A stretch of 39,636 nucleotides of DNA from JAGCJX01 sp045638645. GTDB lineage: Bacteria; Bacteroidota; Bacteroidia; Bacteroidales; UBA932. The DNA is taken from contig JAZUBU010000021.1 of assembly GCA_045638645.1 (NCBI GenBank), positions 1-39,636 of the forward strand. The letters run 5' to 3'. Every line of letters begins with the position of its first letter. The first letter of the stretch is position 1. The position numbers and the translations under genes were made by a program. Shown in pieces: positions 1 to 6,264 of the stretch. The notes beneath the pieces are model-generated. The model worked only from the letters and a program-made list of their open reading frames with translations. It made no database searches and had not been told where the DNA came from.

Positions 1-4
1 AGAC

Positions 5-37
5 TTGACTCGTACCTTAGGTCATGTTTTATATTTG
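5..37 (+). promoter_or_regulatory. Promoter of the MerR regulator gene
   Basis: TATATTTG at 30-37 fits the Bacteroidetes -7 consensus TAnnTTTG. A TTG at 5-7 could be the -33 element with a 22-base spacer, slightly long. The start codon of the MerR gene lies 17 bases after the box. The assignment is by consensus only. Confidence 0.55.
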
Positions 38-47
38 CCGGCAAATA
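32..47. promoter_or_regulatory. Perfect 16-bp palindrome, probable MerR operator
   Basis: TATTTGCCGGCAAATA reads the same on both strands. It covers most of the -7 box and the expected transcription start, immediately before the MerR gene. MerR-family dimers bind palindromes within promoters, so autoregulation is a reasonable inference. It has not been shown that this regulator is the protein that binds here. Confidence 0.55.
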
Positions 48-54
48 ACGCGTT

Positions 55-879
55 ATGAATAGAAATGGATTAAAAATCGGGGAGTTTTCGCGCCTTTGTC
101 GTGTCACTGTAAGGGCTCTGAGGCATTACGAGAAGATCAAGGTGCTTGTGCCTGAAATCATCGACTACAGTACCGGCTACCGGTATTATTCTGTGAGGCA
201 GATGCAGAAGGCTTTGAATATCGTTCGCTTGAAGGGGCTGGGATTCAGTCTAGAAGAGATTTGTACAATGTACGATTCCGAGACTCAGCGTCCTTCAATC
301 AACATGCTTGAAGAGAAGATCCGCAGTTGCCAGGAGCAATTGCAGCTTCTTACCGAGTGCAGGGACCGGCTGTTGGCGATGATAACTTTCCAAAAGAAAC
401 TAAATGAAATGGAAAATATCTACATTGATTCATTGCCTGCGATTATTGTCGCATCTCATCGTGCCGAAATTCCGTCGTACGATGAACTTGGAAAACTGTG
501 CTACATGACAATAGGCCCGGAAATGGCTCGTCTGGGATGTGAGTGTCCTGAACCTGGTTACTGCTATACCATCGAGCACGGAGGATACAGGAAGGAAAAT
601 ATAGACATCGAGTACTGTGAGCAGGTTGCTGCTATGGGAAAGGACTCCGATATAATCAAGTTCAAGCAGATTCCTGAGGCTGCAGAAGCTGTATGTATGA
701 AGGTTTATGGCCCATACGGCCGCCTGAACGAAAACATTCGTGAAATACTTGAATGGATTGAGGCAAACGGATATACGATTACATACCCGCCGCGCTACTC
801 ATACGTGGACGGCATCTGGAATCAGGAAGATCCGGAGAAATGGCTGACTATAATTCAGGTGCCGGTCGAAAAATCATAA
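55..879 (+). CDS. MerR-family transcriptional regulator with GyrI-like effector domain
   Basis: The 274-residue protein starts with a MerR winged helix (residues about 6-75; IGEFSRLCRVTVRALRHYEK is the helix-turn-helix, followed by the typical GYRYYS turn). A dimerisation coiled coil follows at about 85-125. The rest (about 130-272) resembles the GyrI-like/SOUL small-molecule-binding fold of BmrR-type multidrug regulators, ending in a WLTIIQVPV strand. Such proteins bind a promoter palindrome and activate or repress genes, often efflux genes, when a hydrophobic ligand binds. No efflux gene is directly adjacent, so the target is unknown beyond likely self-control through the palindrome upstream. 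The ATG is chosen because it follows the promoter directly. The family call is firm; the ligand is not known. Confidence 0.9.
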   Translation: MNRNGLKIGEFSRLCRVTVRALRHYEKIKVLVPEIIDYSTGYRYYSVRQMQKALNIVRLKGLGFSLEEICTMYDSETQRPSINMLEEKIRSCQEQLQLLTECRDRLLAMITFQKKLNEMENIYIDSLPAIIVASHRAEIPSYDELGKLCYMTIGPEMARLGCECPEPGYCYTIEHGGYRKENIDIEYCEQVAAMGKDSDIIKFKQIPEAAEAVCMKVYGPYGRLNENIREILEWIEANGYTITYPPRYSYVDGIWNQEDPEKWLTIIQVPVEKS

Positions 880-886
880 AGATAGT

Positions 887-912
887 GCCCTCTCGATTCA
901 CATCGAAAGGGC
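887..912 (+). terminator. Hairpin after the MerR gene
   Basis: Arms 887-897 (GCCCTCTCGAT) and 902-912 pair with one mismatch around a 4-base loop, 8 bases after the stop codon. There is no clear T-run after it, so it may be a processed 3' end rather than a strong intrinsic terminator. Confidence 0.5.
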
Positions 913-938
913 GCCGCAATTCTAACCTAAAGCTAAAA

Positions 939-1133
939 CTAGATAGGTTCAAAAACAATGTCAGTCTGTGGCCCTTCTACAAATGAACGATGCTTTTTTT
1001 CTCCTGAAAGCAAGTCCCCGGGGATCCCATTAGGATATGCGAGACAGGTGAGTGACATATCAAAATGTTTACATTTTGCGCAATCAGATTTGTATGAAAA
1101 GTCCTGATGTCTATCATCCAAAACGAAAACCAT
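939..1133 (-). CDS. Small cysteine-containing protein of unknown function
   Basis: This 64-residue protein has a CxxCKHFD motif near residue 19, a third cysteine ten positions on, then a YPNGIPGDLLSG stretch and a C-terminal IVFEPI. That pattern resembles a family of short proteins I recall from Bacteroidetes phage or mobile regions, often written as CKHF...C.A.P.GIP..I..G...H...FEP. The three cysteines could bind a metal. It is transcribed away from the putative immunity gene at 1200. No function can be assigned. The family resemblance is from memory and unverified. Confidence 0.6.
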   Translation of the reverse strand: MVFVLDDRHQDFSYKSDCAKCKHFDMSLTCLAYPNGIPGDLLSGEKKHRSFVEGPQTDIVFEPI

Positions 1134-1199
1134 AATCAGAAAATTTGGGCAAGTATAACGATTTAATCGTTACATCTGCTAAAAATTAGGTTTTCAGTT

Positions 1200-1430
1200 A
1201 TGTCTAAAGTTCCCTCCGAAATAATATCATATGCTAAATCAAAAGGTTTAGATTCCGTATCTTACGTTATGGAGTGGAATGGATTTTCTGTATATCAGAT
1301 CTATCATGACACTGGTTCTAAAATTGTATTCTGTGGTTTGCCTATTTTTGTGTTGGCAAAAGATGGAGATTTACGCGAGGCTTCTTGGGATGAGATGCAG
1401 CAAATCCTTGATGATTATCCTCAAGATTAA
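1200..1430 (+). CDS. Putative immunity protein (copy 1)
   Basis: A 76-residue soluble protein that is clearly paralogous to the minus-strand product at 1775-1999. They share VPSE at the start, AKS.G.D.VSYVMEW in the middle, SV......HDTG.K after it, and LAK further on. Each copy ends exactly where a toxin-tail-like fragment on the opposite strand ends: here the stop codons overlap by two bases with the fragment at 1427-1510. Small single-domain proteins paired with toxin C-termini are usually immunity proteins, hence the call. The pairing is seen directly; the immunity role is inferred. Upstream, TACATCTG lines up with the TATATTTG promoter of the other copy, with one mismatch to consensus. 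Confidence 0.55.
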   Translation: MSKVPSEIISYAKSKGLDSVSYVMEWNGFSVYQIYHDTGSKIVFCGLPIFVLAKDGDLREASWDEMQQILDDYPQD

Positions 1431-1510
1431 TCCTCCGATGCGATAACTGCGCCGTCAATTAATTGAGGAATGCCATATTTATTCAGAGCTCTGGTATCAC
1501 CACCGCAACG
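1427..1510 (-). pseudogene. C-terminal remnant of a toxin-like gene
   Basis: Read on the minus strand, 1510-1427 stays open and ends TRALNKYG...IDGAVIASED-stop. This matches the end of the plus-strand fragment at 1463-1774 (R..NK......IAGAVIPASE-stop) in order and spacing. It is cut off upstream at the 48-bp repeat, so at most about 28 codons remain and there is no start codon. The stop overlaps the stop of the immunity-like gene at 1200-1430, giving the same tail-to-tail toxin/immunity pair as at 1463-1999 but inverted. Homology rests on a short match. Confidence 0.5.
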
Positions 1511-1774
1511 GTTGTTGTCAACGTGTCAAAGATAGAAATTTCGAAAGCAATTCACAACAGACAAGCGGGAAGACGTGGTGGACACATTCTTACCGTTGAG
1601 AAGTTTGAAGATGAACATATAGAGATATATGATCCAAAAAGTAGCGAACTTGTAAAATTCAAGGACCTTCTTCATGATATATCAATGAAAAATCCTGTAG
1701 AGATTTATCGTGTAGACAACAAGTTGATTAATACCGATTATATTGCAGGGGCTGTTATACCGGCTTCAGAATAA
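1463..1774 (+). pseudogene. Truncated papain-like toxin C-terminal domain
   Basis: The frame has only a TTG to start from, and its first 32 codons are not convincing coding sequence because they run through the 48-bp repeat at 1511-1558. After the repeat (1559 on) comes a plausible domain tail: GGHILTVEKFEDEHIEIYDP, about 72 residues from the repeat to the stop. The GH....EK......YDP pattern resembles the histidine and aspartate strands of papain-fold (Tox-PL/C39-like) toxin domains, whose catalytic cysteine would lie upstream and is missing here. It ends tail-to-tail with the immunity-like gene at 1775, with no bases between the stops. Most likely it is a 5'-truncated remnant. The family assignment is by motif only. 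Confidence 0.5.
1511..1558 (-). repeat. Solitary 48-bp repeat resembling a type II-C CRISPR repeat (copy 1)
   Basis: On the minus strand it begins GTTGTGAATTGCTTTC and ends GACAACAAC, with TATCTTTG inside. A second copy lies at 2186-2232. The length (47-48), the GTTGTGA.TTGCTTT start, the A(C/G)AAC-type end and the internal TATCTTTG closely resemble the repeat I remember for Bacteroides fragilis type II-C CRISPR arrays. No second repeat lies about 30 bp to either side, and no cas gene is present, so it is not an array. It separates two truncated toxin-like fragments that point away from it. Confidence 0.6.
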
Positions 1775-1999
1775 TTAATAAGCAGACATTATGGATAGAA
1801 CCTCATCAAAAGTGGCCAAACGGATTAACTCATTCTTCTTCGCCAAAGCATAAAACGGATATCCCGTATAAAAGACTTTTCCACCTGTATCATGACTAAC
1901 AGAAAAAACAGAATAGCCCTCCCACTCCATGACATAGGATACAATGTCAAAACCTTGAGACTTAGCGAAGGTCAATACTTCCGACGGTACGTTCTGCAT
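1775..1999 (-). CDS. Putative immunity protein (copy 2)
   Basis: A 74-residue paralogue of the protein at 1200-1430, matching over nearly the whole length (VPSE, AKSQGFD.VSYVMEWEG, HDTGGK, ALAK). Its stop abuts the stop of the toxin-like fragment at 1463-1774. It has a better promoter than copy 1 and an ATG, so it may still be expressed even though its partner lacks a proper start. Retaining the antidote after the toxin is lost is common in decaying polymorphic-toxin loci. The immunity function is an inference from size, paralogy and arrangement. Confidence 0.6.
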   Translation of the reverse strand: MQNVPSEVLTFAKSQGFDIVSYVMEWEGYSVFSVSHDTGGKVFYTGYPFYALAKKNELIRLATFDEVLSIMSAY

Positions 2000-2015
2000 A
2001 AAAAGTAATTTTCAG

Positions 2016-2045
2016 CAAATATATCATCTAATTAATAACAAGCAA
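2016..2045 (-). promoter_or_regulatory. Promoter of immunity-like gene copy 2
   Basis: On the minus strand TTG (2045-2043) is followed by 19 bases and then TATATTTG (2023-2016), a good match to the Bacteroidetes -33/-7 promoter. The start codon is 16 bases after the box. Confidence 0.6.
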
Positions 2046-2095
2046 TATGTCAAATAATATTTGGATATTAAAAAATATATTATATTCGTAGCGGA

Positions 2096-2165
2096 TGCGA
2101 GTGCTTACCAGGTGCGATAACTTCAAGCTGCACCGTCCGAACGGAGCCATAGTTTACCTATGGCT
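2096..2165 (-). pseudogene. Degenerate toxin-tail relic beside repeat copy 2
   Basis: The minus strand next to the second 47-bp repeat contains stretches similar to the tail fragment next to the first: TAAACTATGGCT...CC, then GACGGTGCA, then, after about seven extra bases, GTTATCGCA (compare TAAATATGGCATTCC, GACGGCGCA, GTTATCGCA at 1427-1480). No frame stays open. The same bases can also fold into three adjoining hairpins (2111-2134, 2133-2144, 2145-2165), so an RNA element is an alternative reading. Confidence 0.3.
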
Positions 2166-2185
2166 TTAATCTTTTTAAGATCTCA

Positions 2186-2232
2186 GTTGTTGTCAACGTG
2201 TCAAAAATATAAATTTAAAAGCAATTCACAAC
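2186..2232 (-). repeat. Solitary 47-bp repeat resembling a type II-C CRISPR repeat (copy 2)
   Basis: On the minus strand it starts GTTGTGAATTGCTTTT, contains TATTTTTG (again fitting TAnnTTTG), and ends GACACGTTGACAACAAC. It differs from copy 1 by a few substitutions and one deletion in the central A/T-rich part, while both ends are identical. It lies 627 bp from copy 1 in the same orientation. No further copies were noticed in the window. Confidence 0.6.
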
Positions 2233-2355
2233 GGTGAATACACGCCATTTCTCGCATTGCTGGGTGGCTTGACCGAGCAGTATGTGCTTGAAGAAATGAA
2301 ACGATATATTGAACAGGGACAAATTACCGGCTACCCTCTTTATGCCATTCAATGA
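2233..2355 (+). pseudogene. Short reading-frame remnant next to repeat copy 2
   Basis: Beginning exactly at the edge of the repeat, one frame stays open for 40 codons (GEYTPFLALLGGLTEQYVLE... to PLYAIQ-stop) and has a protein-like composition with an amphipathic helix. There is no start codon, and the repeat itself has stops in this frame's neighbour. It is probably the 3' end of a gene cut at the repeat. I do not recognise the family. From here to the terminator at 2415 I see nothing else. Confidence 0.3.
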
Positions 2356-2414
2356 AACAATGACAAAGCCGATAGCCGGGAACTGAGTGATCTGTTCTAC
2401 TGCTTCTGTTTGAC

Positions 2415-2447
2415 AAAAAGCCGACTAAAATTGCTTTTAGCCGGCTT
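2415..2447 (-). terminator. Intrinsic terminator of the S41 peptidase operon
   Basis: A 13-position stem with one mismatch (2418-2430 with 2435-2447, loop TTGC) is followed on the minus strand by a run of five T. It lies 24 bases after the S41 peptidase stop codon, so it fits the end of that operon. Confidence 0.75.
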
Positions 2448-2470
2448 CTTTGCTTTGAATCAGGATAACC

Positions 2471-3532
2471 CTATTCAGACAATACTTCGATCGCCTTTTC
2501 CAGGATGGAATCGACTTTGTTTTGGATATCCTCGTCGGTAATGGTTACCGGGAAGTCTGGTTCTACACCGGGTTCGATGTGGACCTTGTTTTTATCCAAG
2601 GTCATCCGATGGGCACTCATCGTCACAGTCCATCCGTTGGGCAAATAGAATGAGGTAGGGTCTCCTCCACCGCCACCCGAGATGCCACCGACCAACGTTG
2701 CATTGGGTGCTTCTTTCATGAAGCAAGCAAACATATTGGCAGTAGAATAGACATCGCGGTTGGTCAACACCACGGTCTTGATATTGGTCCAATCGTACTG
2801 CTTTGTGCTCATCGGAACCACATATAGCGGAGTGGGTTCTGCGAGATCATTGTATCCTTTACCAGATTTTACCAGTTGATAACCCACTTGTGTTTTCTCT
2901 TTGAAAAATCTTCCTGCGATATCCAGAGAATACTGTGCACTTCCGCCAGGATTGGTCCGAATATCGTAGATAAAACCATCCGCCTTGTCGATATGAGGCT
3001 GCATCACCTCCAGGTCTTCGGGAACAATTGCCTTGGTAAAGTCATTGTGGAGCAAGTAGAAGAATGTCTTGCCTCCACGGATGATGTTCCCAAAACGGAA
3101 ACCGTTTCGGGTTCTGTAGCTATAACTCAGATATTTTTCTTCAACAAGACCGGGGATGTAGTTAGTCGGGTATTTGACACCGTTTTCATCGTAATAAAAA
3201 GTAAAGCATCCACGATGTTTGAACTTGGTATCCAGCCATACGTGACCATCTTTCAGGTAGTCAATGGATTTACCCATAATTTCCAACAATTCTTCCTCAG
3301 TGGTAGCTTTCTCCACTTGCGGCATCATTTCTTCGTACACTTTATACCAATCCACGTTCTTGGTATATCCGTAGTTGTCACCCAAATAGCAATAGTTCTC
3401 GTTAACAAGATTCCAGAAAGCCTCGTAGTTGGTCTTGAAATCATAGTTGGCTTCCTTTACGTAATCGTCCTTGATACATGAAGTAGCAAAGAGGGCAGTA
3501 GCAATTGTAAAAATATTGAAGATGCGTTTCAT
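2471..3532 (-). CDS. S41-family peptidase lipoprotein
   Basis: The 353-residue protein starts with a lipoprotein signal peptide with lipobox FATSC (Cys19), so it should be anchored to a membrane facing the periplasm or the surface. Residues about 80-115 form the cap region with the DGHV motif. The core includes GFIYDIRTNPGG (residues about 188-199), the typical S41 strand-turn, and VYSTANMFACFM, which holds the likely nucleophile serine of the C-terminal-processing/tricorn-like fold. A GGISGGGGGDP loop follows. No PDZ domain is obvious. It is the second gene of an operon with the outer-membrane protein upstream (12 bases after that gene's frame-corrected stop). S41 enzymes cut proteins or peptides at or near C-termini; the substrate here is unknown. 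Confidence 0.85.
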   Translation of the reverse strand: MKRIFNIFTIATALFATSCIKDDYVKEANYDFKTNYEAFWNLVNENYCYLGDNYGYTKNVDWYKVYEEMMPQVEKATTEEELLEIMGKSIDYLKDGHVWLDTKFKHRGCFTFYYDENGVKYPTNYIPGLVEEKYLSYSYRTRNGFRFGNIIRGGKTFFYLLHNDFTKAIVPEDLEVMQPHIDKADGFIYDIRTNPGGSAQYSLDIAGRFFKEKTQVGYQLVKSGKGYNDLAEPTPLYVVPMSTKQYDWTNIKTVVLTNRDVYSTANMFACFMKEAPNATLVGGISGGGGGDPTSFYLPNGWTVTMSAHRMTLDKNKVHIEPGVEPDFPVTITDEDIQNKVDSILEKAIEVLSE

Positions 3533-3544
3533 TTCTGAAGAAAA

Positions 3545-4302
3545 TTAGAAGTTATTGATGGTTGACTTGAACTTGTTGCGTAAGGCTAAGTCAAACGAGA
3601 TTCCGATGGTAGCATAAAAGCCATAAAAACGTGGTTGTATGTCGGATCCATTACGTTATGGTCGTTGCCCAAGAAAGCGAACATGGCGGGTTCGCTCGGG
3701 TGGTCTGCACTGATCAGACCAAATACAGGCAGACTTAATTTTCCATGGATATCCAAGGCCCATTTCTTAAAATCCCATCCGTATTTGACGGCGCCCAAGG
3801 CCTTTACCATAATTTGAGCTTCCATGTTGAGGAAGTTATTCACACCGTCGGGCTTCGACGTTTTCATAGAGCCATAAACATCAAACACGCCTCCTGCCTT
3901 CACTTTCAACTTATTTCCAAAATTCCAATGGTAGTAGGAACCATAACCGAAGTTATAATATTGATAATTGAGATATTGCGTTTTTGCCGGATTCATCAGT
4001 TTGGGCACACCGTCCATTGCCACCATTTCCGCATTTCGGGAGAACTGGGTATAGTAAAGGTCCCAAGACACTTTTGGGTTCTTCTTGTAGACAGAGCCAA
4101 GGTTAACATTGAGTCCAGTAAAAACAGCACCTCCTTGATACAGTTGGCTGGAAATGTACTCATCCAAGACCTCTACATGGGAGGGAGTCATGTAGTTGAA
4201 CGTTCCAGTTACAACCCTCTCGTTCTCCTGTGCGGTGGCCACTGATGAGCCGAGAAGCGCGATTGCAATGGAAACAGCGAAAAGTAATGGTAGTTTCTTC
4301 AT
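3545..4302 (-). pseudogene. DUF3316-like outer-membrane protein with single-base frameshift
   Basis: The protein has a cleaved signal peptide ending near VATAQ and alternating aromatic/polar strands typical of a small outer-membrane beta-barrel; it resembles DUF3316 proteins. As read, translation ends at 3586 with the unlikely tail MAFMLPSESRLT. One base more in the A5 run at 3625-3629 (T5 on the coding strand) gives instead FYGFYATIGISFDLALRN and a final ...INNF at 3545. That is a perfect last beta-strand ending in phenylalanine, as outer-membrane proteins have. The corrected protein is 252 residues and its stop is 12 bases before the S41 peptidase. So either one base was lost in a homopolymer or the sequence has an error there. 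Function is unknown. Confidence 0.75.
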
Positions 4303-4646
4303 TGTGTTAAAATTATAAAGTTAATACAAGGTTTATTTACGTTCCACATCAAATGAAAGACTGGCTGGCATGGAAACTGCCTCGCTTGACCCAATTTTCA
4401 AACGGACCACAAAGATTGAATAACAATCACCCTCATGCAAATAATCAGTGAATACATTTCATTTTACACACCAATTTAATAGATTAAAAAAGCTGTATGT
4501 AAACTATTATGTAAACAAACAAAGAACAAGCTATGCGAAGAATTCCAGAATGTCCGGTCCCACAATCGAATCGAAATCCGGCATCAGAACCACGCAAAAG
4601 AAGCCTGTAAACAGTCCAGAGAGGTCGGGCATCTACAAGAATTCAC
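4303..4646. other. Intergenic region between divergent operons
   Basis: About 340 bases separate the outer-membrane protein gene (minus) from the prenyltransferase promoter (plus). A frame runs through it in phase with the prenyltransferase, but its composition is unlike that family and it lies before a better promoter and start. I see no convincing TAnnTTTG box for the minus-strand gene and no RNA structure. Confidence 0.4.
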
Positions 4647-4654
4647 TATCTTTG
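4647..4654 (+). promoter_or_regulatory. -7 element before the prenyltransferase gene
   Basis: TATCTTTG fits TAnnTTTG and lies 30 bases before the ATG at 4685. No clear -33 element is visible. Its position inside the longer open frame is the main reason to place the start at 4685 and not at 4448. Confidence 0.5.
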
Positions 4655-4684
4655 CAGCCCTTGAATTTTAAAAAAAACGACAGA

Positions 4685-5581
4685 ATGAACACACGAAAAC
4701 ACACATTCGGAGAATGGATGATCGCCATACGGCCCTGGTCCTTTCCTGCATCGGCCATGCCCGTCATTACGGCAACGGCCTACCTGTTCTGGAAGGGTGC
4801 CGACATCAATGGGTTACTGGCCCTTTGGGCGTTGCTAAACATCGTGATCTTCCACGCAGCAGGCAATACCTGGAGCGATTACTTTGACTTCCGCAAGCAA
4901 GTCGATGCGGAGGACACCTTCGGAGCCAAGACCCTGACTCAAGGGATGTTCTCACCCAGGGAAATTCTAAACTTGTCCCTGGGATTGACCCTTGTTGCTG
5001 CAATTGGCGGTATCGGACTGCTTTGTCTGACCGGACTGCCCCTGCTATGGATCGGACTGGGCGGAATAGGAAGCACCCTCCTCTATCCCTTCTTAAAGTT
5101 CAACGCATTGGGAGACCTGGTCATTCTGCTGGCATACGCCTTTCTTCCGACCATCGGCACCTCCTTTGTAGCAACAGGGGCTATCGACTGGAGCGTGCTC
5201 CTGCTTGCATTGCCGGTGGGTTTGATTACCGATGGTATCCTTCACGCCAACAATACACGCGACACCGACACGGACAAACGAGCAGGAATCAAGACCATGG
5301 CCATGGCCCTCGGAGCCAAGGCGTCTGCCATTCTTTACGGATTTGAAGTCATCTTTCCGTACGCATGGATGGGCGTACTCGCCATCCTCGGACACTTTCC
5401 GCTAACCGTATTCATCACCTTTCTGACTGGGATGATGGCCATCGGATGTACCCGCACTATGATGAAATCCCTGCAGGGAGACCGGAACATCATCTCCGAC
5501 CTGGATGTCAAAACCGCCAACCTGCAGCTGATGTTCTCGGCCCTGCTGACGCTGGCCTTTATCGTTGCAAGATTTATCTAA
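4685..5581 (+). CDS. menA: UbiA-family prenyltransferase, MenA-like
   Basis: This integral membrane protein of 298 residues (from the ATG at 4685) has about eight transmembrane helices. It carries both Asp-rich motifs of the UbiA superfamily: NTWSDYFDFRKQVD (residues about 60-73) and NNTRDTDTD (about 189-197), which bind Mg-prenyl diphosphate. The best match is 1,4-dihydroxy-2-naphthoate prenyltransferase, which attaches the isoprenoid tail in menaquinone synthesis at the cytoplasmic membrane. No other men gene is nearby, so another aromatic acceptor is possible. It starts a run of three plus-strand membrane-protein genes. The open frame extends 79 codons further upstream, but that part precedes the promoter and lacks family features. 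Confidence 0.75.
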   Translation: MNTRKHTFGEWMIAIRPWSFPASAMPVITATAYLFWKGADINGLLALWALLNIVIFHAAGNTWSDYFDFRKQVDAEDTFGAKTLTQGMFSPREILNLSLGLTLVAAIGGIGLLCLTGLPLLWIGLGGIGSTLLYPFLKFNALGDLVILLAYAFLPTIGTSFVATGAIDWSVLLLALPVGLITDGILHANNTRDTDTDKRAGIKTMAMALGAKASAILYGFEVIFPYAWMGVLAILGHFPLTVFITFLTGMMAIGCTRTMMKSLQGDRNIISDLDVKTANLQLMFSALLTLAFIVARFI

Positions 5582-5585
5582 AGAC

Positions 5586-6224
5586 ATGGCTGATAAACGC
5601 ATTCCCCTCAGCAAACCCTTCCTCGGCATCGGCATCGCAGCGGTGCTGTGGACCATCATGTTTTCTCCCTGGACTGCCCCGCATGTCAATTTCTGGATCA
5701 TGATGACGTGCTCTGGTGCGACCCTGACCCTCTATACTTGCTGGGCCCGGCCGGGATGGTGGAAAGAAATCCGCCTGGATTTGGGAAACATCCTGCTCGG
5801 CATCGGATTGGCAGCTATCCTGTGGGGCATCTTCTGGTTGGGAGAGTTCCTCTCCACCTGGATGTTTGATTTTGCCCGCCCTCAAGTAGATTCCATCTAC
5901 GGAATGAAAGAGGGGGAGAATCCGGTCGTACTGACCTTGCTGATGCTGTTCATCATCGGTCCCGCGGAGGAAATCTTTTGGAGAGGCTGTTTACAAAACC
6001 GTTTGAGTGCCCGCTGGAACCCGAACTTAGGATTTGTATTGACAACCCTGGCCTACGCGTTGGTTCACCTCGCGAAATTCAACTTTATGCTCATCATGGC
6101 CGCCTTGGTGGCAGGCCTGGTCTGGGGGCTCGCCTACCGCTTCTTCCCGCAGAAACTGGGTGCCATCATTCTGTCGCACGCGCTCTGGGACTGCGCCGTC
6201 TTTATCTGGTTTCCCATTCTGTAA
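5586..6224 (+). CDS. CPBP-family intramembrane metalloprotease
   Basis: The 212-residue membrane protein has about six hydrophobic segments and the three CPBP (Abi/Rce1-like) motifs: PAEEIFWRG (paired glutamates and arginine), ALVHL (first histidine), and LSHALWD (second histidine and aspartate). Together they form the metal site inside the membrane. Family members process prenylated proteins in eukaryotes, and bacteriocin or self-immunity targets in bacteria; the role here is unknown. The start at 5586 follows the prenyltransferase stop by four bases. An in-frame ATG at 5565 would overlap that gene and adds seven unremarkable residues. The two genes are probably co-transcribed. Confidence 0.85.
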   Translation: MADKRIPLSKPFLGIGIAAVLWTIMFSPWTAPHVNFWIMMTCSGATLTLYTCWARPGWWKEIRLDLGNILLGIGLAAILWGIFWLGEFLSTWMFDFARPQVDSIYGMKEGENPVVLTLLMLFIIGPAEEIFWRGCLQNRLSARWNPNLGFVLTTLAYALVHLAKFNFMLIMAALVAGLVWGLAYRFFPQKLGAIILSHALWDCAVFIWFPIL

Positions 6225-6264
6225 ACACGCTCCGAATTTGAAATAGAAGCACAGATCTCACAAA

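Noticed and set aside
1463..1558. A real N-terminus for the toxin-like frame starting at TTG 1463
   Set aside because: This part overlaps the 48-bp repeat, whose second copy has stops and a frameshift in the same phase, and an opposite-strand remnant that matches the toxin tail covers 1463-1510.
1511..2232. A CRISPR array
   Set aside because: Only two repeats, 627 bp apart, with genes between them; no regularly spaced third copy and no cas gene.
2876..3481. Plus-strand open frame of 201 codons opposite the S41 peptidase
   Set aside because: The minus strand encodes a full S41 domain with lipobox and active-site motifs; the plus-strand frame shows none.
4448..4684. N-terminal extension of the prenyltransferase
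   Set aside because: The extra 79 codons lack family features and lie before a good -7 box and a better ATG at 4685.
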